Shown one piece after another: positions 52,358 through 62,106 of a DNA stretch of 64,000 nt. Each line of letters begins with the position of its first letter. Position 1 is the first letter of the stretch. Origin of the DNA: an uncultured beta proteobacterium (GTDB taxonomy: Bacteria > Pseudomonadota > Gammaproteobacteria > Burkholderiales > Burkholderiaceae); the NCBI GenBank assembly GCA_903867305.1, contig CAIPQU010000156.1, positions 21,693 to 85,692 on the forward strand, given 5' to 3'. The translations under genes and the position numbers were made by a program. The notes under the pieces were generated by a model. It saw only the letters and a list, made by a program, of their open reading frames with translations, made no database searches and was not told the origin of the DNA.

Positions 52358-53572
52358 ATGATGTATTCAGCTTATCAACAGGCAAGTCATTGGATGAATC
52401 CGCTGCGTTTTTCAGCGGGTTCATTATTTACTTTACTTAACAAAGATGATACAAAGCCTGGGTATGTTTATCGTTATATGAAGGCAATGAATGAGCAAAT
52501 TGCCTTAATGGGATTTACACATGTCAGACCTAAATTTGGAATAGGTGAAGTTCAAGATGATTTAGGTCATCGATTTGAAGTGATGGAAGAAGTGAATGTT
52601 AAAACCTCTTTTTGTCACTTACTACATTTCAAAAAGATCGGTGTAGGTCCTCAACCAAAGATTTTATTAGTAGCTCCTATGTCGGGTCATTTTGCTACCC
52701 TGTTATCAGGAACGGTGAAGACACTATTAAAAGATCATGATGTTTACATTACGGATTGGCTTAACGTCAGAGACATACCATTAAACAAAGGTAAATTCGA
52801 TTTTGATAGCTATGTTCGTCATGTGATTGATTTTTTAGAGTATCTCGGACCTCATTCCCATCTCATGGCAGTTTGTCAGCCTACAGTGGCTTGCCTTGTT
52901 GCTACTGCAGTCATGTCAGAGGATCAACATGATTGTGTGCCAATGAGTTTGACATTAATGGCGGGTCCAATAGATGTTCGAAATAACCCTACCAAAGTGA
53001 ATGACTTGGCAAATCAAAAACCTTTAAGTTGGTTTAAGCAAAAATTAATTGATACAGTCCCTAGTCAATATCATGGAAGAGGAAGAAAAGTTTATCCCGG
53101 TTTTGTACAACTCAATGCTTTCATGAGTATGAATTTAGAGAGACATAAAGAGTCTTTTAAAAAACTCTATGAATATCGTATCGCTGGCGAAGATGAAAAG
53201 GCTCAAGTGATTCATGATTTTTATGATGAATACTTTGCCATTATGGATTTATCTGCTGATTTTTATATTGAAACGATTCAAAAGATATTCCAGGATTGCG
53301 ACTTACCTAATGGATGTTTAACTTTTGAAGGACGTTTAGTCAATCCTCAAAAAATAAGAAAAACATTTTTATTAACTGTAGAGGGAGAGCGTGATGATAT
53401 TTGTGGCATTGGACAAACTCTTGCAGCTCAGGATCTCTGCTCAGCATTGCCTCCATTCATGAAATCGCATCATTTACAACCTGGTGTTGGTCATTATGGA
53501 GTATTCAATGGCAAACGTTGGGAGACTCAAGTGTATCCAGTGGTGAGGAATTTAATTCAATCTTGTCAATAA
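52358..53572 (+). CDS. phaZ: Intracellular polyhydroxyalkanoate depolymerase
   Basis: A 404-residue alpha/beta-hydrolase-fold enzyme close in length to PhaZ1 of Cupriavidus. The nucleophile is Cys173 in the lipase-box-like LMAVCQPTVACLVA, as in that enzyme. The Asp is likely in VEGERDDICGIGQT and the His in GVGHYGVFNGKRW. Other family landmarks are LVAPMSGHFATLLSGTV, DVYITDWLNVRDIPL and RGRKVYPGFVQLNAFMSMNLERH. It degrades stored poly-3-hydroxybutyrate granules in the cytoplasm to usable hydroxyacids. Two adjacent ATGs at 52358 and 52361 are possible starts. Confidence 0.93.
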   Translation: MMYSAYQQASHWMNPLRFSAGSLFTLLNKDDTKPGYVYRYMKAMNEQIALMGFTHVRPKFGIGEVQDDLGHRFEVMEEVNVKTSFCHLLHFKKIGVGPQPKILLVAPMSGHFATLLSGTVKTLLKDHDVYITDWLNVRDIPLNKGKFDFDSYVRHVIDFLEYLGPHSHLMAVCQPTVACLVATAVMSEDQHDCVPMSLTLMAGPIDVRNNPTKVNDLANQKPLSWFKQKLIDTVPSQYHGRGRKVYPGFVQLNAFMSMNLERHKESFKKLYEYRIAGEDEKAQVIHDFYDEYFAIMDLSADFYIETIQKIFQDCDLPNGCLTFEGRLVNPQKIRKTFLLTVEGERDDICGIGQTLAAQDLCSALPPFMKSHHLQPGVGHYGVFNGKRWETQVYPVVRNLIQSCQ

Positions 53573-53586
53573 AAGAAGGGGTCTGT

Positions 53587-53829
53587 ATGTTTAGTCTTTA
53601 TGTGAAAAAGAAAATTGCAGCAAGAATTCGCGACCGAGACGGAACGGATAGGGGCTTTACTTATTTAATTGCAGGAAATTATCTTGCAAAAGACACACCT
53701 GATGGTTATGTTGAAATAGTGCGCCCACATGAGCAGCCTTTGTATCTTATGTCCATTATTTTTTGGGACAAAATTAGAACAGGCACCATCTCAGTAATTA
53801 GCGGACCAAGTACAACTAGCTTACACTAA
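53587..53829 (+). CDS. Small protein of unknown function
   Basis: An 80-residue ORF starting at an ATG preceded by AGAAGGGG, 14 bases after the phaZ stop. The sequence (MFSLYVKKKIAARIRDRDGTDRGF at the start) is basic at the N-terminus, with a short hydrophobic strand (LYLMSIIFW) in the second half. It is not recognised. Its stop overlaps the stop of the convergent NicC-like gene by four bases. The good ribosome site argues that it is translated. The frame is also open upstream within phaZ, but that part is only a shadow of phaZ. Confidence 0.5.
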   Translation: MFSLYVKKKIAARIRDRDGTDRGFTYLIAGNYLAKDTPDGYVEIVRPHEQPLYLMSIIFWDKIRTGTISVISGPSTTSLH

Positions 53830-54950
53830 ATTGCTGATGAGATGAGTGGCTCTTGCCAAGCGTCATATCCGTAAACCCAGTCAGAATCTGTACGAGTACT
53901 CATCCATTGATTTTTATGGGATGTTAGTTGGACTTTCGATGTTCGAGGTTTACGAGTTGCTTCAAATGTTTTAAAAGCATCTGTGAAGTTATCTGTTTTG
54001 CACATAACTCTTGTTAAAACTGCGGCATCTTCAATAGCCATCGAAGCGCCTTGAGCCATATACGGAACCATCGGGTGACAGGCATCTCCCATGAGCGTCA
54101 CTTGTTGATCATTCCACTTTTCGAGTGGGTCACGCTCATATAAAGACCATTTATGAACGTCTGGGCATGCGTGCAAGACATGTTGAACTTGATCATGAAA
54201 TCCAAGGAAGGCTTGGCGTAACTCATGGAGATCACCTTTTGCCGACCAAGATTCATTGTCCCATTCAGGTTCAGGAACACTGGTCACAAAATAGAGTTCA
54301 TCTTTTTGTGGTGTGACGTAATACATCACAATATGACGATCTATCCCCCACCATTTCGTACAGTCATCAATCATTTTTCCTTCTAGTAGGTCTGCTGGAA
54401 AAGTTGTTCGATACGCCACACGTCCTGTAAATCGTGGTTTTTCTGTTCCCAGCATTTGCTCCCGAACATAGGAGTGAATACCGTCAGCTCCGATTAAGGC
54501 ATCTACTTCATCTGTAGTTCCATCCTCAAATTGCAGAACTACTTTGTTATTGTGGTGTTGGTATTTTTTAAATTTTTTGTGCAAATGGACAGAATTAGGT
54601 TTCACTTTAGACAGAATTGCTGAATGTAAATCACCACGGTGTAAAAGGAGGTAGGGTGCACCATATTTATTTTCGTAATGCGCTCCAAGGGGAAGTTCAT
54701 ATTTCACTTCACCACTGTCCCATTCGCGATTATTCCAACTTTGGGGACAAAAAGCGATATTTCTTATGGAAGATTCGAGGCCTAATTCACGTAAAACTTT
54801 AATTGAATTTGCGCTTTGCTGAATTCCCGCACCAACGCGAGCAAATTGTTTTGCCTGTTCAAAAACGATGACGTCAAACCCATTTTTTTGGAGTAGAGCT
54901 GCTAAAGTTAGTCCACCAATTCCTGCACCAATAATACCTATTCTTTTCAA
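53826..54950 (-). CDS. FAD-dependent monooxygenase, NicC-like (6-hydroxynicotinate 3-monooxygenase family)
   Basis: A 374-residue flavoprotein. It has the GxGxxG motif IGIIGAGIGGLTLAALLQ, DALIGADGIHSYVREQ and VTLMGDACHPMVPYMAQGASMAIEDAA. Several segments recall Pseudomonas NicC closely: KWWGIDRHIVMYYVTPQKDELYFVTSVPEPEWD, YERDPLEKWND and the C-terminal WVYGYDAWQEPL. NicC decarboxylates and hydroxylates 6-hydroxynicotinate to 2,5-dihydroxypyridine; 3- or 4-hydroxybenzoate-type acids are alternative substrates. A start at 54995 would overlap the upstream gene; a TTG at 54950 with AGGA 8 bases upstream, overlapping that gene's stop, fits better. It is the last gene of the boxCBA strand run. Confidence 0.82.
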   Translation of the reverse strand: MKRIGIIGAGIGGLTLAALLQKNGFDVIVFEQAKQFARVGAGIQQSANSIKVLRELGLESSIRNIAFCPQSWNNREWDSGEVKYELPLGAHYENKYGAPYLLLHRGDLHSAILSKVKPNSVHLHKKFKKYQHHNNKVVLQFEDGTTDEVDALIGADGIHSYVREQMLGTEKPRFTGRVAYRTTFPADLLEGKMIDDCTKWWGIDRHIVMYYVTPQKDELYFVTSVPEPEWDNESWSAKGDLHELRQAFLGFHDQVQHVLHACPDVHKWSLYERDPLEKWNDQQVTLMGDACHPMVPYMAQGASMAIEDAAVLTRVMCKTDNFTDAFKTFEATRKPRTSKVQLTSHKNQWMSTRTDSDWVYGYDAWQEPLISSAI

Positions 54951-54960
54951 AAGAGATTTC

Positions 54961-55926
54961 CTAATCGATTTTAATTTGACCTTGCTTAACAACATCAGAC
55001 CATTTCAGTATTTCAGAATGAATAAATGCAGCGTATTGATTGGAAGAACTGGGTTGGGGTTCAGCGCCAATTTGTGTAAAGCGTTCTTTAATATTGGGGT
55101 CGTTCAAAAGCTTCACCATATCTTGATTGAGTTTGACCACAATGTCCTTAGGAGTTCCATTTTTCACTGAAATACCACCCCAGGAATAGGCATTGTAATT
55201 CGGCAAACCAACTTCCGTGAAATTAGGAACCGAGGGTAAAGTTCCTAATCGACCAGAAGTTGAAATTGCTAAAGGACGGAGCTTTCCAGCTAGGATATGT
55301 TGCATAGCAGTGGGAGCGTCGCTAAACATCATATCCACATGTCCCCCAAGTAAATCAGCCATCGCAGGTGCGCTTCCTTTGTAAGGAACATCTCGTACTT
55401 TTACTTTGGCTTGCATATTAAAAAGAACACCAGCTAAATGTGTTCCGCCACCGTAACCAGAGTGACCAAAAGTTAGCTTATCTGGATTTGCTTGCGCGTA
55501 TTGAATTAACTCTGGAACAGATTTTGCTGGAAAGTTGTTATTCACCACCAGGATGATCGGGTAAATAGCTACAGAGCTAATTGGAATAAAGTCTTTCTCG
55601 ATGTCATAACTTAAGTTTGATTTGAGGCTAGGCATCACGCTATGATGAATCACAGAAAATAGCAATGTATAGCCGTCTGCAGGAGCATTAAATGCATATT
55701 CAGCAGAAATAATTCCATTGGCTCCCGTCCTGTTTTCAACAATGACAGATTGACCCCACATATCACTCATTTTTTGAGAGATTATTCGCGCCGTTTGATC
55801 GATGGGGCCGCCAGGTGCAAAAGGCACAATCAGTTTGACCGGCTTCGAAGGGTACGATTGAGCAGAAGATATTTGCGAAAACAATAACCCAACGATGGAT
55901 ACAACCAGAAAAATAAAATGTCTCAT
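54961..55926 (-). CDS. Bug/TctC-family periplasmic solute receptor
   Basis: A 321-residue receptor with a signal peptide (MRHFIFLVVSIVGLLFSQISSAQ) and the Bug motifs YPSKPVKLIVPFAPGGPIDQTARIISQ, QSVIVENRTGANGIIS, FGHSGYGGGTHLAG and VPYKGSAPAMADLLGGHVDMMF. It binds a carboxylate in the periplasm. It sits between a 3-hydroxyacyl-CoA dehydrogenase gene and a NicC-like hydroxylase gene, so an aromatic or pyridine carboxylate is a reasonable guess. No TctAB partners are in the window. The two downstream genes are tightly spaced. Confidence 0.9.
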   Translation of the reverse strand: MRHFIFLVVSIVGLLFSQISSAQSYPSKPVKLIVPFAPGGPIDQTARIISQKMSDMWGQSVIVENRTGANGIISAEYAFNAPADGYTLLFSVIHHSVMPSLKSNLSYDIEKDFIPISSVAIYPIILVVNNNFPAKSVPELIQYAQANPDKLTFGHSGYGGGTHLAGVLFNMQAKVKVRDVPYKGSAPAMADLLGGHVDMMFSDAPTAMQHILAGKLRPLAISTSGRLGTLPSVPNFTEVGLPNYNAYSWGGISVKNGTPKDIVVKLNQDMVKLLNDPNIKERFTQIGAEPQPSSSNQYAAFIHSEILKWSDVVKQGQIKID

Positions 55927-56012
55927 TTTTAATTTATGAATAAATATAAGTTTTTATTTTAACGGCTAAATCAAAGACGAGAAATAGCTGATGAATATTT
56001 CAATTGGAGGAG

Positions 56013-57500
56013 TTAAAAATGTGACCTTTGGAGGAGTGGACTTACGCGATAACGTTCACCACGGTAGAATTTATCTAAGGCATTCAAAATCTCGATAACT
56101 CTTGTGGGGTGGAGTTGAGCAAGCCACTCAAAAGGACCACTCGGGTAACTAACACCTAATTTCATCGCTTGGTTGGTTGCCTCCACCGAGCAGACACCTT
56201 GTGTTACAGCATCACACGCTTCATTAATTAACATCGCAATTGTTCTACCAACAATGAGACCTGGACTATCTTTTACTTGCAAAGGTTTTAAGCCTAAATG
56301 AGCCAACCAATTTGGAATAGATTTGAGCCATTCCTCGGTAGACTCTTCTGAAGCTGCCCAAGCAATAAATGGTTGATGATCAGGAAGTAAACAAATATCA
56401 AAGACCGCTACTGATGATCCTTGGCTCGTTGCTGTCTGTCCATTCGTTTGTTGTAATTGATGTCCATTGACCTCAATACCCATCCACTGGCTTTCATGTT
56501 GCTCTTGATAGTGGATTTGATATTTTTTTAATTGAGTTGCAAAGTGATCAATCAAATGACCACTGCCATGCAATATCACTTCAGTTGAATTGTGTATTGG
56601 GGTCATCTCAAAAGATGGCAAGTTATTTACAGTAGCATTAGCAGAATAATCATAAAAACCATGCCCAGTTTTACGACCTAAAAGGCCACCATCGACAAGT
56701 TCTTTTTGGACAATGGAAGGACGAAAGCGGCTATCGTAAAAAAATGCTTCGTAGACCGATGAAGTAACGGCAAAGTTAGTGTCGTGACCAATTAAGTCCA
56801 TGAGTTCAAACGGGCCCATCTTGAATCCTACTGATTTAATACAAGCATCGATGATGTTGATTGAAGACGTTTGTTCTTGAAGCATTGCTAGAGCTTCTGC
56901 ATAAAAAGGGCGTGCAATCCGGTTGACGATGAATCCTGGAGTGGATTTAGCATGAACTGGTGTTTTATTCCATAACAAGGATAAATCAAAAATAGCGCTA
57001 CGAACTTCTTCGGAGGTTTGTAAACCAGAAATAACTTCTACCAATTTCATTAAAGGAACAGGGTTAAAGAAATGCATCCCAACAAGACGCTGTGGGTATT
57101 TAAGACCATTTGCAATAGCTGTAATAGAGAGTGAGGATGTATTTGAGGCGAGAATACAACTTGGCTTGACGATCGTTTCTAGTTGGGTAAACAGTGTGCG
57201 CTTGATAGCAAGATTTTCGATAATAGCTTCAACGACTAAATCGACATCTTTTGCCGCTTCAAGGCTTGAAATCACTTGGATACGGCTGAGTGTTGCTTCA
57301 GCTTGCTCTTGAGTTAACTTTTCTTTTTTAATCAAGTTTGTGAAGGTTTGAGTCAATTTTTGGATAGCTTGCACAGCTGCACCATCTTTTTGATCAAATA
57401 AGAAAACAGGATGACCAGATTGCGCCGCTACTTGAGCGATACCAGCACCCATAATACCTGCACCAATGACCAACATTGGTTGATTTTTTAAATGAGTCAT
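56013..57500 (-). CDS. 3-hydroxyacyl-CoA dehydrogenase (PaaH/PaaC type)
   Basis: A 495-residue NAD-dependent enzyme that oxidises 3-hydroxyacyl-CoA to 3-ketoacyl-CoA. The NAD motif is [21 protein letters not shown], followed by [45 protein letters not shown] and the C-terminal domain [19 protein letters not shown] second C-terminal 3HCDH domain ([22 protein letters not shown]) makes it the long PaaH form. In the box pathway the ring-opened product is degraded by beta-oxidation-like steps, for which this enzyme fits. In-frame starts lie at 57539 (TTG) and 57515; the ATG at 57500 has GGAAG 8 bases upstream. It follows boxA by about 50 bases. Confidence 0.9.
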   Translation of the reverse strand: MTHLKNQPMLVIGAGIMGAGIAQVAAQSGHPVFLFDQKDGAAVQAIQKLTQTFTNLIKKEKLTQEQAEATLSRIQVISSLEAAKDVDLVVEAIIENLAIKRTLFTQLETIVKPSCILASNTSSLSITAIANGLKYPQRLVGMHFFNPVPLMKLVEVISGLQTSEEVRSAIFDLSLLWNKTPVHAKSTPGFIVNRIARPFYAEALAMLQEQTSSINIIDACIKSVGFKMGPFELMDLIGHDTNFAVTSSVYEAFFYDSRFRPSIVQKELVDGGLLGRKTGHGFYDYSANATVNNLPSFEMTPIHNSTEVILHGSGHLIDHFATQLKKYQIHYQEQHESQWMGIEVNGHQLQQTNGQTATSQGSSVAVFDICLLPDHQPFIAWAASEESTEEWLKSIPNWLAHLGLKPLQVKDSPGLIVGRTIAMLINEACDAVTQGVCSVEATNQAMKLGVSYPSGPFEWLAQLHPTRVIEILNALDKFYRGERYRVSPLLQRSHF

Positions 57501-57553
57501 AGTTTGGTCTTCCATTTGCTCGCGCTGAGGTAACTTCAAGCGCTAATTATTTT

Positions 57554-58822
57554 TTAATACGTTTCTAAATGTAAGCGACCTTCAATTTTTAAGGTCTCAG
57601 ACAACGATTCCCATGATAAACCAGCCTGAATGGTAATCGCTTGCAGAGATTCAACGACGCCGAGTTCCATTTGCTTCAACCCACAGACGTAGATATACGT
57701 ATTTGAATCTTTTAAAAGCTCACCGATATCTTTGGCTCGCTCTAACATGATATCTTGGACATATTTTTTGGCTTGGTTGGGTGTTCTTGAAAAAGCAAAA
57801 TTCGTATCGATGAAGTCTTTGGGAAGGTTTTGTAAAGGACCGAAGTAGGGGAGTTCCTCTTGGGTTCTGGCTCCAAAAAATAACATTAACTTACCACCAT
57901 CAAGTTTGCCTAATTTTGATAGGCGACGTCGCCACTCGGTCATCGCTCGCATTGGAGCGCTACCTGTTCCCGTGCAGATCATGATGATATTACTATTCGC
58001 ATGGTTAGGCATTAAGAAGCTGGTACCAAATGGCCCAATGACTTCAACGCAGTCTCCTACTTTGAGATCACACATAAAATTGGAGGCAACGCCTTTAACT
58101 GGATGACCTTCCCGATCTTCTAAAACGCGTTTAATGGTGAGAGAGACATTGTTATATCCTGAACGCTCTCCATCTCTAGGGCTTGCAATTGAGTACATTC
58201 TTGCAAAATGAGGTTTTCCATGTTGATCAAGACCAGGCGGGATAACTCCCAATGATTGTCCTTCGAGGACAGGAAAAAATGATTTTCCTAAATCTAAAAC
58301 AATATGATGCGTATCGTTTTCTTTACCGACTGCTGTCACTCGTACGTTTCCTGAGACCGTTGCCGTGATGGTTTTTTTCAGTGATTTTGGGCCGTATAGA
58401 TTAATGTATGGGTGTGCTGCAGACCAAGGTGGTGAAACTGAGCCATATTGGATGTTCTGTGAAGGAGTAATCAATTCATTTGGAATTGGTGTTATCTCAG
58501 AGTTGGCTTTTAGAGTTGAAGTCTCTTGAACGATCACAACCACTTGATCATCAGCTAGTTCGATTGGTAATTCATCCCAAGATAATTGTTCTTCTAAACT
58601 ATAGGTTTTTGAGAGAGGAACTTTTCTCCAGTTATCAATCGATCCAGTAGGGCAAGGGGAGATACATGCCATACATAAATTACATTTTTCAACATCGACT
58701 ACATAATTACGATCGTCATGCGTAATAGCACCAATTGGGCATGTGGCTTCACACGTATTGCAACGAATGCACACCTCTGGATCTATCAGATGTTGTTGAA
58801 TTACTGCAGTGGGTGCATTCAT
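57554..58822 (-). CDS. boxA: Benzoyl-CoA 2,3-epoxidase, reductase subunit BoxA
   Basis: A 422-residue iron-sulfur flavoprotein that passes NADPH electrons to BoxB. Two [4Fe-4S] ferredoxin motifs are at the N-terminus: [12 protein letters not shown] and [12 protein letters not shown]. The ferredoxin-NADP reductase part follows from about residue 145: [15 protein letters not shown] for FAD, and [19 protein letters not shown] and [11 protein letters not shown] for NADPH. It lies 65 bases downstream of boxB and belongs to the boxC-boxB-boxA operon. Confidence 0.95.
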   Translation of the reverse strand: MNAPTAVIQQHLIDPEVCIRCNTCEATCPIGAITHDDRNYVVDVEKCNLCMACISPCPTGSIDNWRKVPLSKTYSLEEQLSWDELPIELADDQVVVIVQETSTLKANSEITPIPNELITPSQNIQYGSVSPPWSAAHPYINLYGPKSLKKTITATVSGNVRVTAVGKENDTHHIVLDLGKSFFPVLEGQSLGVIPPGLDQHGKPHFARMYSIASPRDGERSGYNNVSLTIKRVLEDREGHPVKGVASNFMCDLKVGDCVEVIGPFGTSFLMPNHANSNIIMICTGTGSAPMRAMTEWRRRLSKLGKLDGGKLMLFFGARTQEELPYFGPLQNLPKDFIDTNFAFSRTPNQAKKYVQDIMLERAKDIGELLKDSNTYIYVCGLKQMELGVVESLQAITIQAGLSWESLSETLKIEGRLHLETY

Positions 58823-58887
58823 GCCATTAGCTCATTCGGTAAAAAAGACGGATTCAAAAAGAAGGTAATGAATTAGTTTAATGGAGT

Positions 58888-60315
58888 TTAGTTAAACCGA
58901 ATATATTCAAAATCAACTGCTTGACGGTTGATTCCAATCATCGGGGGAGCAATCCAGTTGGCAAATTTACCAGGTTCAACGACACGACCCATCAGACTAG
59001 CAACATACATCCGATCATCCAAAGTTGGTAACCATTCATTCTTTTTGGCTAACCACTCATTGTCACTTACGATCTGTCCTAGTGGAGATACTTTTATACC
59101 CGATAGAGCGCCAATATTCCTATTGAAAGCCTTATGGGGGACTTTTAAGCGATAGGCGATACCCGCTTTTTCAATCACTTTATTCCAACGCTCGATTCCA
59201 CCGACACTATCTTTAATATAGTCATCTCGCAAGACTTCATTTAATGCATTGAGCATTGGAACTTCCTTCTCGACTAAGGAACCATCCTTCGCATTTAATA
59301 CCTTATAGACGTCATTTTTTAAAGAGTGATCATCTTGACGTTTAGTTTCTTCATAGCGACCTTTGAGTCCACTTGAGTAAAAGATTGCTGCATTTGACGA
59401 TTCATCGGCACCAAATAAATCAATTGTGACGGAAAAGTGAAAGTTTAAATAACGTTGTAAAGTTGGTAGATCGATCACGCCTGCTGCACGAAGTTTTACA
59501 GGGTCATCTGTTTTTAGCTCATTCATCACTTGGCAGGTACGTTGAATAATACGAGATACGCCACTTTCTCCAACAAACATATGATGAGCTTCTTCAGTCA
59601 ACATAAATTTTGTAGTTCGGGCAAGTGGATCGAAGCTAGATTCTGCAAGTGCGCACAACTGGAATTTACCATCACGATCAGTAAAGTAGGTGAACATAAA
59701 AAAGCTTAACCAATCTGGAGTTTCTTCATTAAAGGCTTGCAGTATTCTGGGATTATCTTCTTGACCGCTGCGACGATCTAAAAGTGCCTCACCCTCTTCA
59801 CGACCATCCCTTCCGAAGTATTTATGGAGTAGGTATACCATTGCCCAAAGATGGCGACCTTCTTCTACGTTGACTTGGAAGAGATTACGCAAATCATATT
59901 GGCTTGGTGCTGTAAGACCAAGATGACGTTGTTGTTCTACGGATGCTGGTTCGGTATCACCTTGCGTGACGATGATACGGCGAAGATTAGCACGGTGTTC
60001 ACCGGGAACATCTTGCCAAACATCTTCACCTTTGTGATCGCCAAAATGGATCTTACGGTCTTTTTCCGCTTGATTCAAAAAGATACCCCAACGATAGTCC
60101 GGCATTTTTACGTGATCGAATTGTGCCCAACCAGAAGGATCAACACTGACAGCTGTTCTAAGATAGACATCAAAATTATGTGAATGATCAGGTCCCATAT
60201 CATTCCACCAATTGATGTAATTTGGCTGCCACTGTTCAAGCGCACGTTGAAGAGTGCGGTCTTCGCTTAAATTCACATTGTTTGGTATCTTATCGCTGTA
60301 ATTCATTGTAGACAT
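58888..60315 (-). CDS. boxB: Benzoyl-CoA 2,3-epoxidase, oxygenase subunit BoxB
   Basis: A 475-residue diiron enzyme that adds oxygen to benzoyl-CoA, giving 2,3-epoxybenzoyl-CoA. Carboxylate/His metal ligands appear in NVEEGRHLWAMVYLLHKYFG and LTEEAHHMFVGESG. The opening LQRALEQWQPNYINWWNDMGPDHSHNFDVYLRTAVSVDP is characteristic. The frame is open to 60360, but the ATG at 60315 has GGAG 6 bases upstream and gives the usual length. It lies 29 bases after boxC. Confidence 0.96.
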   Translation of the reverse strand: MSTMNYSDKIPNNVNLSEDRTLQRALEQWQPNYINWWNDMGPDHSHNFDVYLRTAVSVDPSGWAQFDHVKMPDYRWGIFLNQAEKDRKIHFGDHKGEDVWQDVPGEHRANLRRIIVTQGDTEPASVEQQRHLGLTAPSQYDLRNLFQVNVEEGRHLWAMVYLLHKYFGRDGREEGEALLDRRSGQEDNPRILQAFNEETPDWLSFFMFTYFTDRDGKFQLCALAESSFDPLARTTKFMLTEEAHHMFVGESGVSRIIQRTCQVMNELKTDDPVKLRAAGVIDLPTLQRYLNFHFSVTIDLFGADESSNAAIFYSSGLKGRYEETKRQDDHSLKNDVYKVLNAKDGSLVEKEVPMLNALNEVLRDDYIKDSVGGIERWNKVIEKAGIAYRLKVPHKAFNRNIGALSGIKVSPLGQIVSDNEWLAKKNEWLPTLDDRMYVASLMGRVVEPGKFANWIAPPMIGINRQAVDFEYIRFN

Positions 60316-60344
60316 CTGTATCTCCAAGGTGGGGTATATAAAAT

Positions 60345-62003
60345 TTAAACTCTGTGCCAATCAAACTGTGCTTTATCGCCTTTACCGTAGACTTTTAAGG
60401 CGCCTTTATCACCGACCGCGTTCGGGCGTTGAAAAATCCAATTTTGCCAAGCGGTTAGGCGACCAAAGATTCTGGTAAACATATTTTCAGGGCCGTTGAA
60501 TCGAAGATTTGCCTCCATGCCAGTTAATGCATCTGGTGACATCGATATTCTTTCTTCGATAGCTATACGAACTTCGTCACTCCAGTCAATATCATCAGGA
60601 TTCGAAGTGTTCAATCCGATAGCGAAGGCTTGGTCCGCGTTCAGGAGTTTTCCAGCTTGCGCGCGGACGGCGTGTAGTGCATCTGCTTCATCATAGAATC
60701 TACGGCCTAATCGACTTTGCCCTGTGATCATAGGATAGGTTCCAAAGTTCACATCGCTAACCATTAATTTCGGTGCTCGTACTTCCTCATCTGGAAGAGC
60801 TAAGTGATAAATTCGGTCACACGTTAGAGCGAGTTCTAAGAAGGTACCGTTAAAACAAGAGCCTTCTTCAACGAGTGCAAATAAGCTTCTTGAAGAAACA
60901 TCAAAGCGACTTAAAGTACGGCGCAGTAGACCAGTAGTTTGGCGAACAAACCAGTGATGTTGGTTTGTCATCAAGGTTTCATCCATTGCCATGACGGCAC
61001 TGTGTGCACCTTCAGTTTTTAAAATCCATATCCCAATATCTAACTCGTTGGTCCGCATATTCAAAATAGCGTCTTCAAGCTCTCTTGCCATTTCAAATGG
61101 GTACCAATGTGAACCAGCAGCTTCAATCTGTTCTATAGATTCCTTGTTCGAATGAGGGGGGGCTTTAATGGTAAAGCTTGCAAGCCTTTTTACTCGATCT
61201 ATTCTGACTTCCACATATTGATAAATCAGTGCATCATTTTCAATTCTTCGGTTCAAAGGAGTTAATTGCACTCCTTTTGCATCATCCGGTCGATCACTTT
61301 TCTGAGCAAGACCCATGGCACGGTCGAGGACAGTTTGTTTAAAGACTGCTGGTTTAGCAATTTCATCGACTAAGCGCCAATCTTTTGCCTTTTGACCCCG
61401 AACACCTTCACTCGTGGTACAGAAGATATCCGCCAAATCATGGCGAACATGTCTTTTATCCGTAACACGAGTCAAGCCACCAGTTCCAGGTAAAACGCCT
61501 AATAAAGGCACTTCAGGAAGACTTACCGCACTTGATCGATCATCAATCAGGACAATTTCATCACAGGCCAAGGCTAGTTCGTATCCACCGCCAGCGCAAG
61601 CACCATTGATGGCAGCTAAAAATTTCAAACCATCATATTTAGAGGAGTCTTCAAGACCATTTCGCGTTTCATTCGTGAATTTACAAAAATTGACTTTCCA
61701 AGAATGGCTTGAAACTCCCAGCATAAAAATATTAGCTCCAGAGCAAAACACTTTATCTTTACCGCTTGTTACAACGACTGTTTTAACTTCGGGGTGCTCG
61801 AACCGAATACGGTTGATTGCGTCGTTAAGCTCAATATCCACGCCAAGATCATAGCTGTTTAACTTCAATTTATAACCAGGTCGAAGCCCACCATTCTCAT
61901 CAAAATCTGCCGTCAGCGTCGCAATTGAACCAGAAAAATCTAGTTTCCAATGCCTATACTGAGTCGGGTTTGTTTGATACTCAACACGATTAAGCGGTTC
62001 CAT
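60345..62003 (-). CDS. boxC: 2,3-epoxybenzoyl-CoA dihydrolase BoxC
   Basis: A 552-residue crotonase-superfamily enzyme that opens the epoxide ring with two water molecules, giving 3,4-dehydroadipyl-CoA semialdehyde and formate. The double-crotonase layout is present: VVTSGKDKVFCSGANIFML and LAAINGACAGGGYELALACDEIVL in the first half, and LFALVEEGSCFNGTFLELALTCDRIYHL in the second. It ends with FGRLTAWQNWIFQRPNAVGDKGALKVYGKG, as in known BoxC proteins. It is the first gene after a strong predicted promoter at 62046-62074. Confidence 0.96.
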   Translation of the reverse strand: MEPLNRVEYQTNPTQYRHWKLDFSGSIATLTADFDENGGLRPGYKLKLNSYDLGVDIELNDAINRIRFEHPEVKTVVVTSGKDKVFCSGANIFMLGVSSHSWKVNFCKFTNETRNGLEDSSKYDGLKFLAAINGACAGGGYELALACDEIVLIDDRSSAVSLPEVPLLGVLPGTGGLTRVTDKRHVRHDLADIFCTTSEGVRGQKAKDWRLVDEIAKPAVFKQTVLDRAMGLAQKSDRPDDAKGVQLTPLNRRIENDALIYQYVEVRIDRVKRLASFTIKAPPHSNKESIEQIEAAGSHWYPFEMARELEDAILNMRTNELDIGIWILKTEGAHSAVMAMDETLMTNQHHWFVRQTTGLLRRTLSRFDVSSRSLFALVEEGSCFNGTFLELALTCDRIYHLALPDEEVRAPKLMVSDVNFGTYPMITGQSRLGRRFYDEADALHAVRAQAGKLLNADQAFAIGLNTSNPDDIDWSDEVRIAIEERISMSPDALTGMEANLRFNGPENMFTRIFGRLTAWQNWIFQRPNAVGDKGALKVYGKGDKAQFDWHRV

Positions 62004-62042
62004 AAATTGATATCTCTCTAGAGTAATTTTTTAGAATTAATT

Positions 62043-62074
62043 TGAATTATAATTCATATTTATAAATATGTAAA
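62043..62074 (-). promoter_or_regulatory. boxC promoter overlapped by a palindromic operator candidate
   Basis: On the minus strand, TTTACA (62069-62074) and TATAAT (62046-62051) are separated by exactly 17 bases, about 43 bases upstream of the boxC ATG. The -10 lies inside the perfect palindrome TGAATTATAATTCA (62043-62056). A second perfect 16-base palindrome, CATATTTATAAATATG (62055-62070), fills most of the spacer. The core ATAATTCATAT recurs in the boxR/DUF4863 intergenic region. BoxR binding here would block RNA polymerase. Confidence 0.75.
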
Positions 62075-62106
62075 GCACATTAATGCATATTTTTCATAGC
62101 TTGGAA

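Noticed and set aside
53401..53586. Extension of the 80-residue ORF back into phaZ
   Set aside because: This part is an out-of-frame reading of the conserved phaZ C-terminus; only the part after 53587 has its own ribosome site.
54951..54995. ATG-type start of the NicC-like gene at 54995
   Set aside because: It would overlap the receptor gene and add a basic leader before the conserved IGIIGAG strand; the TTG at 54950 has a well-placed ribosome site.
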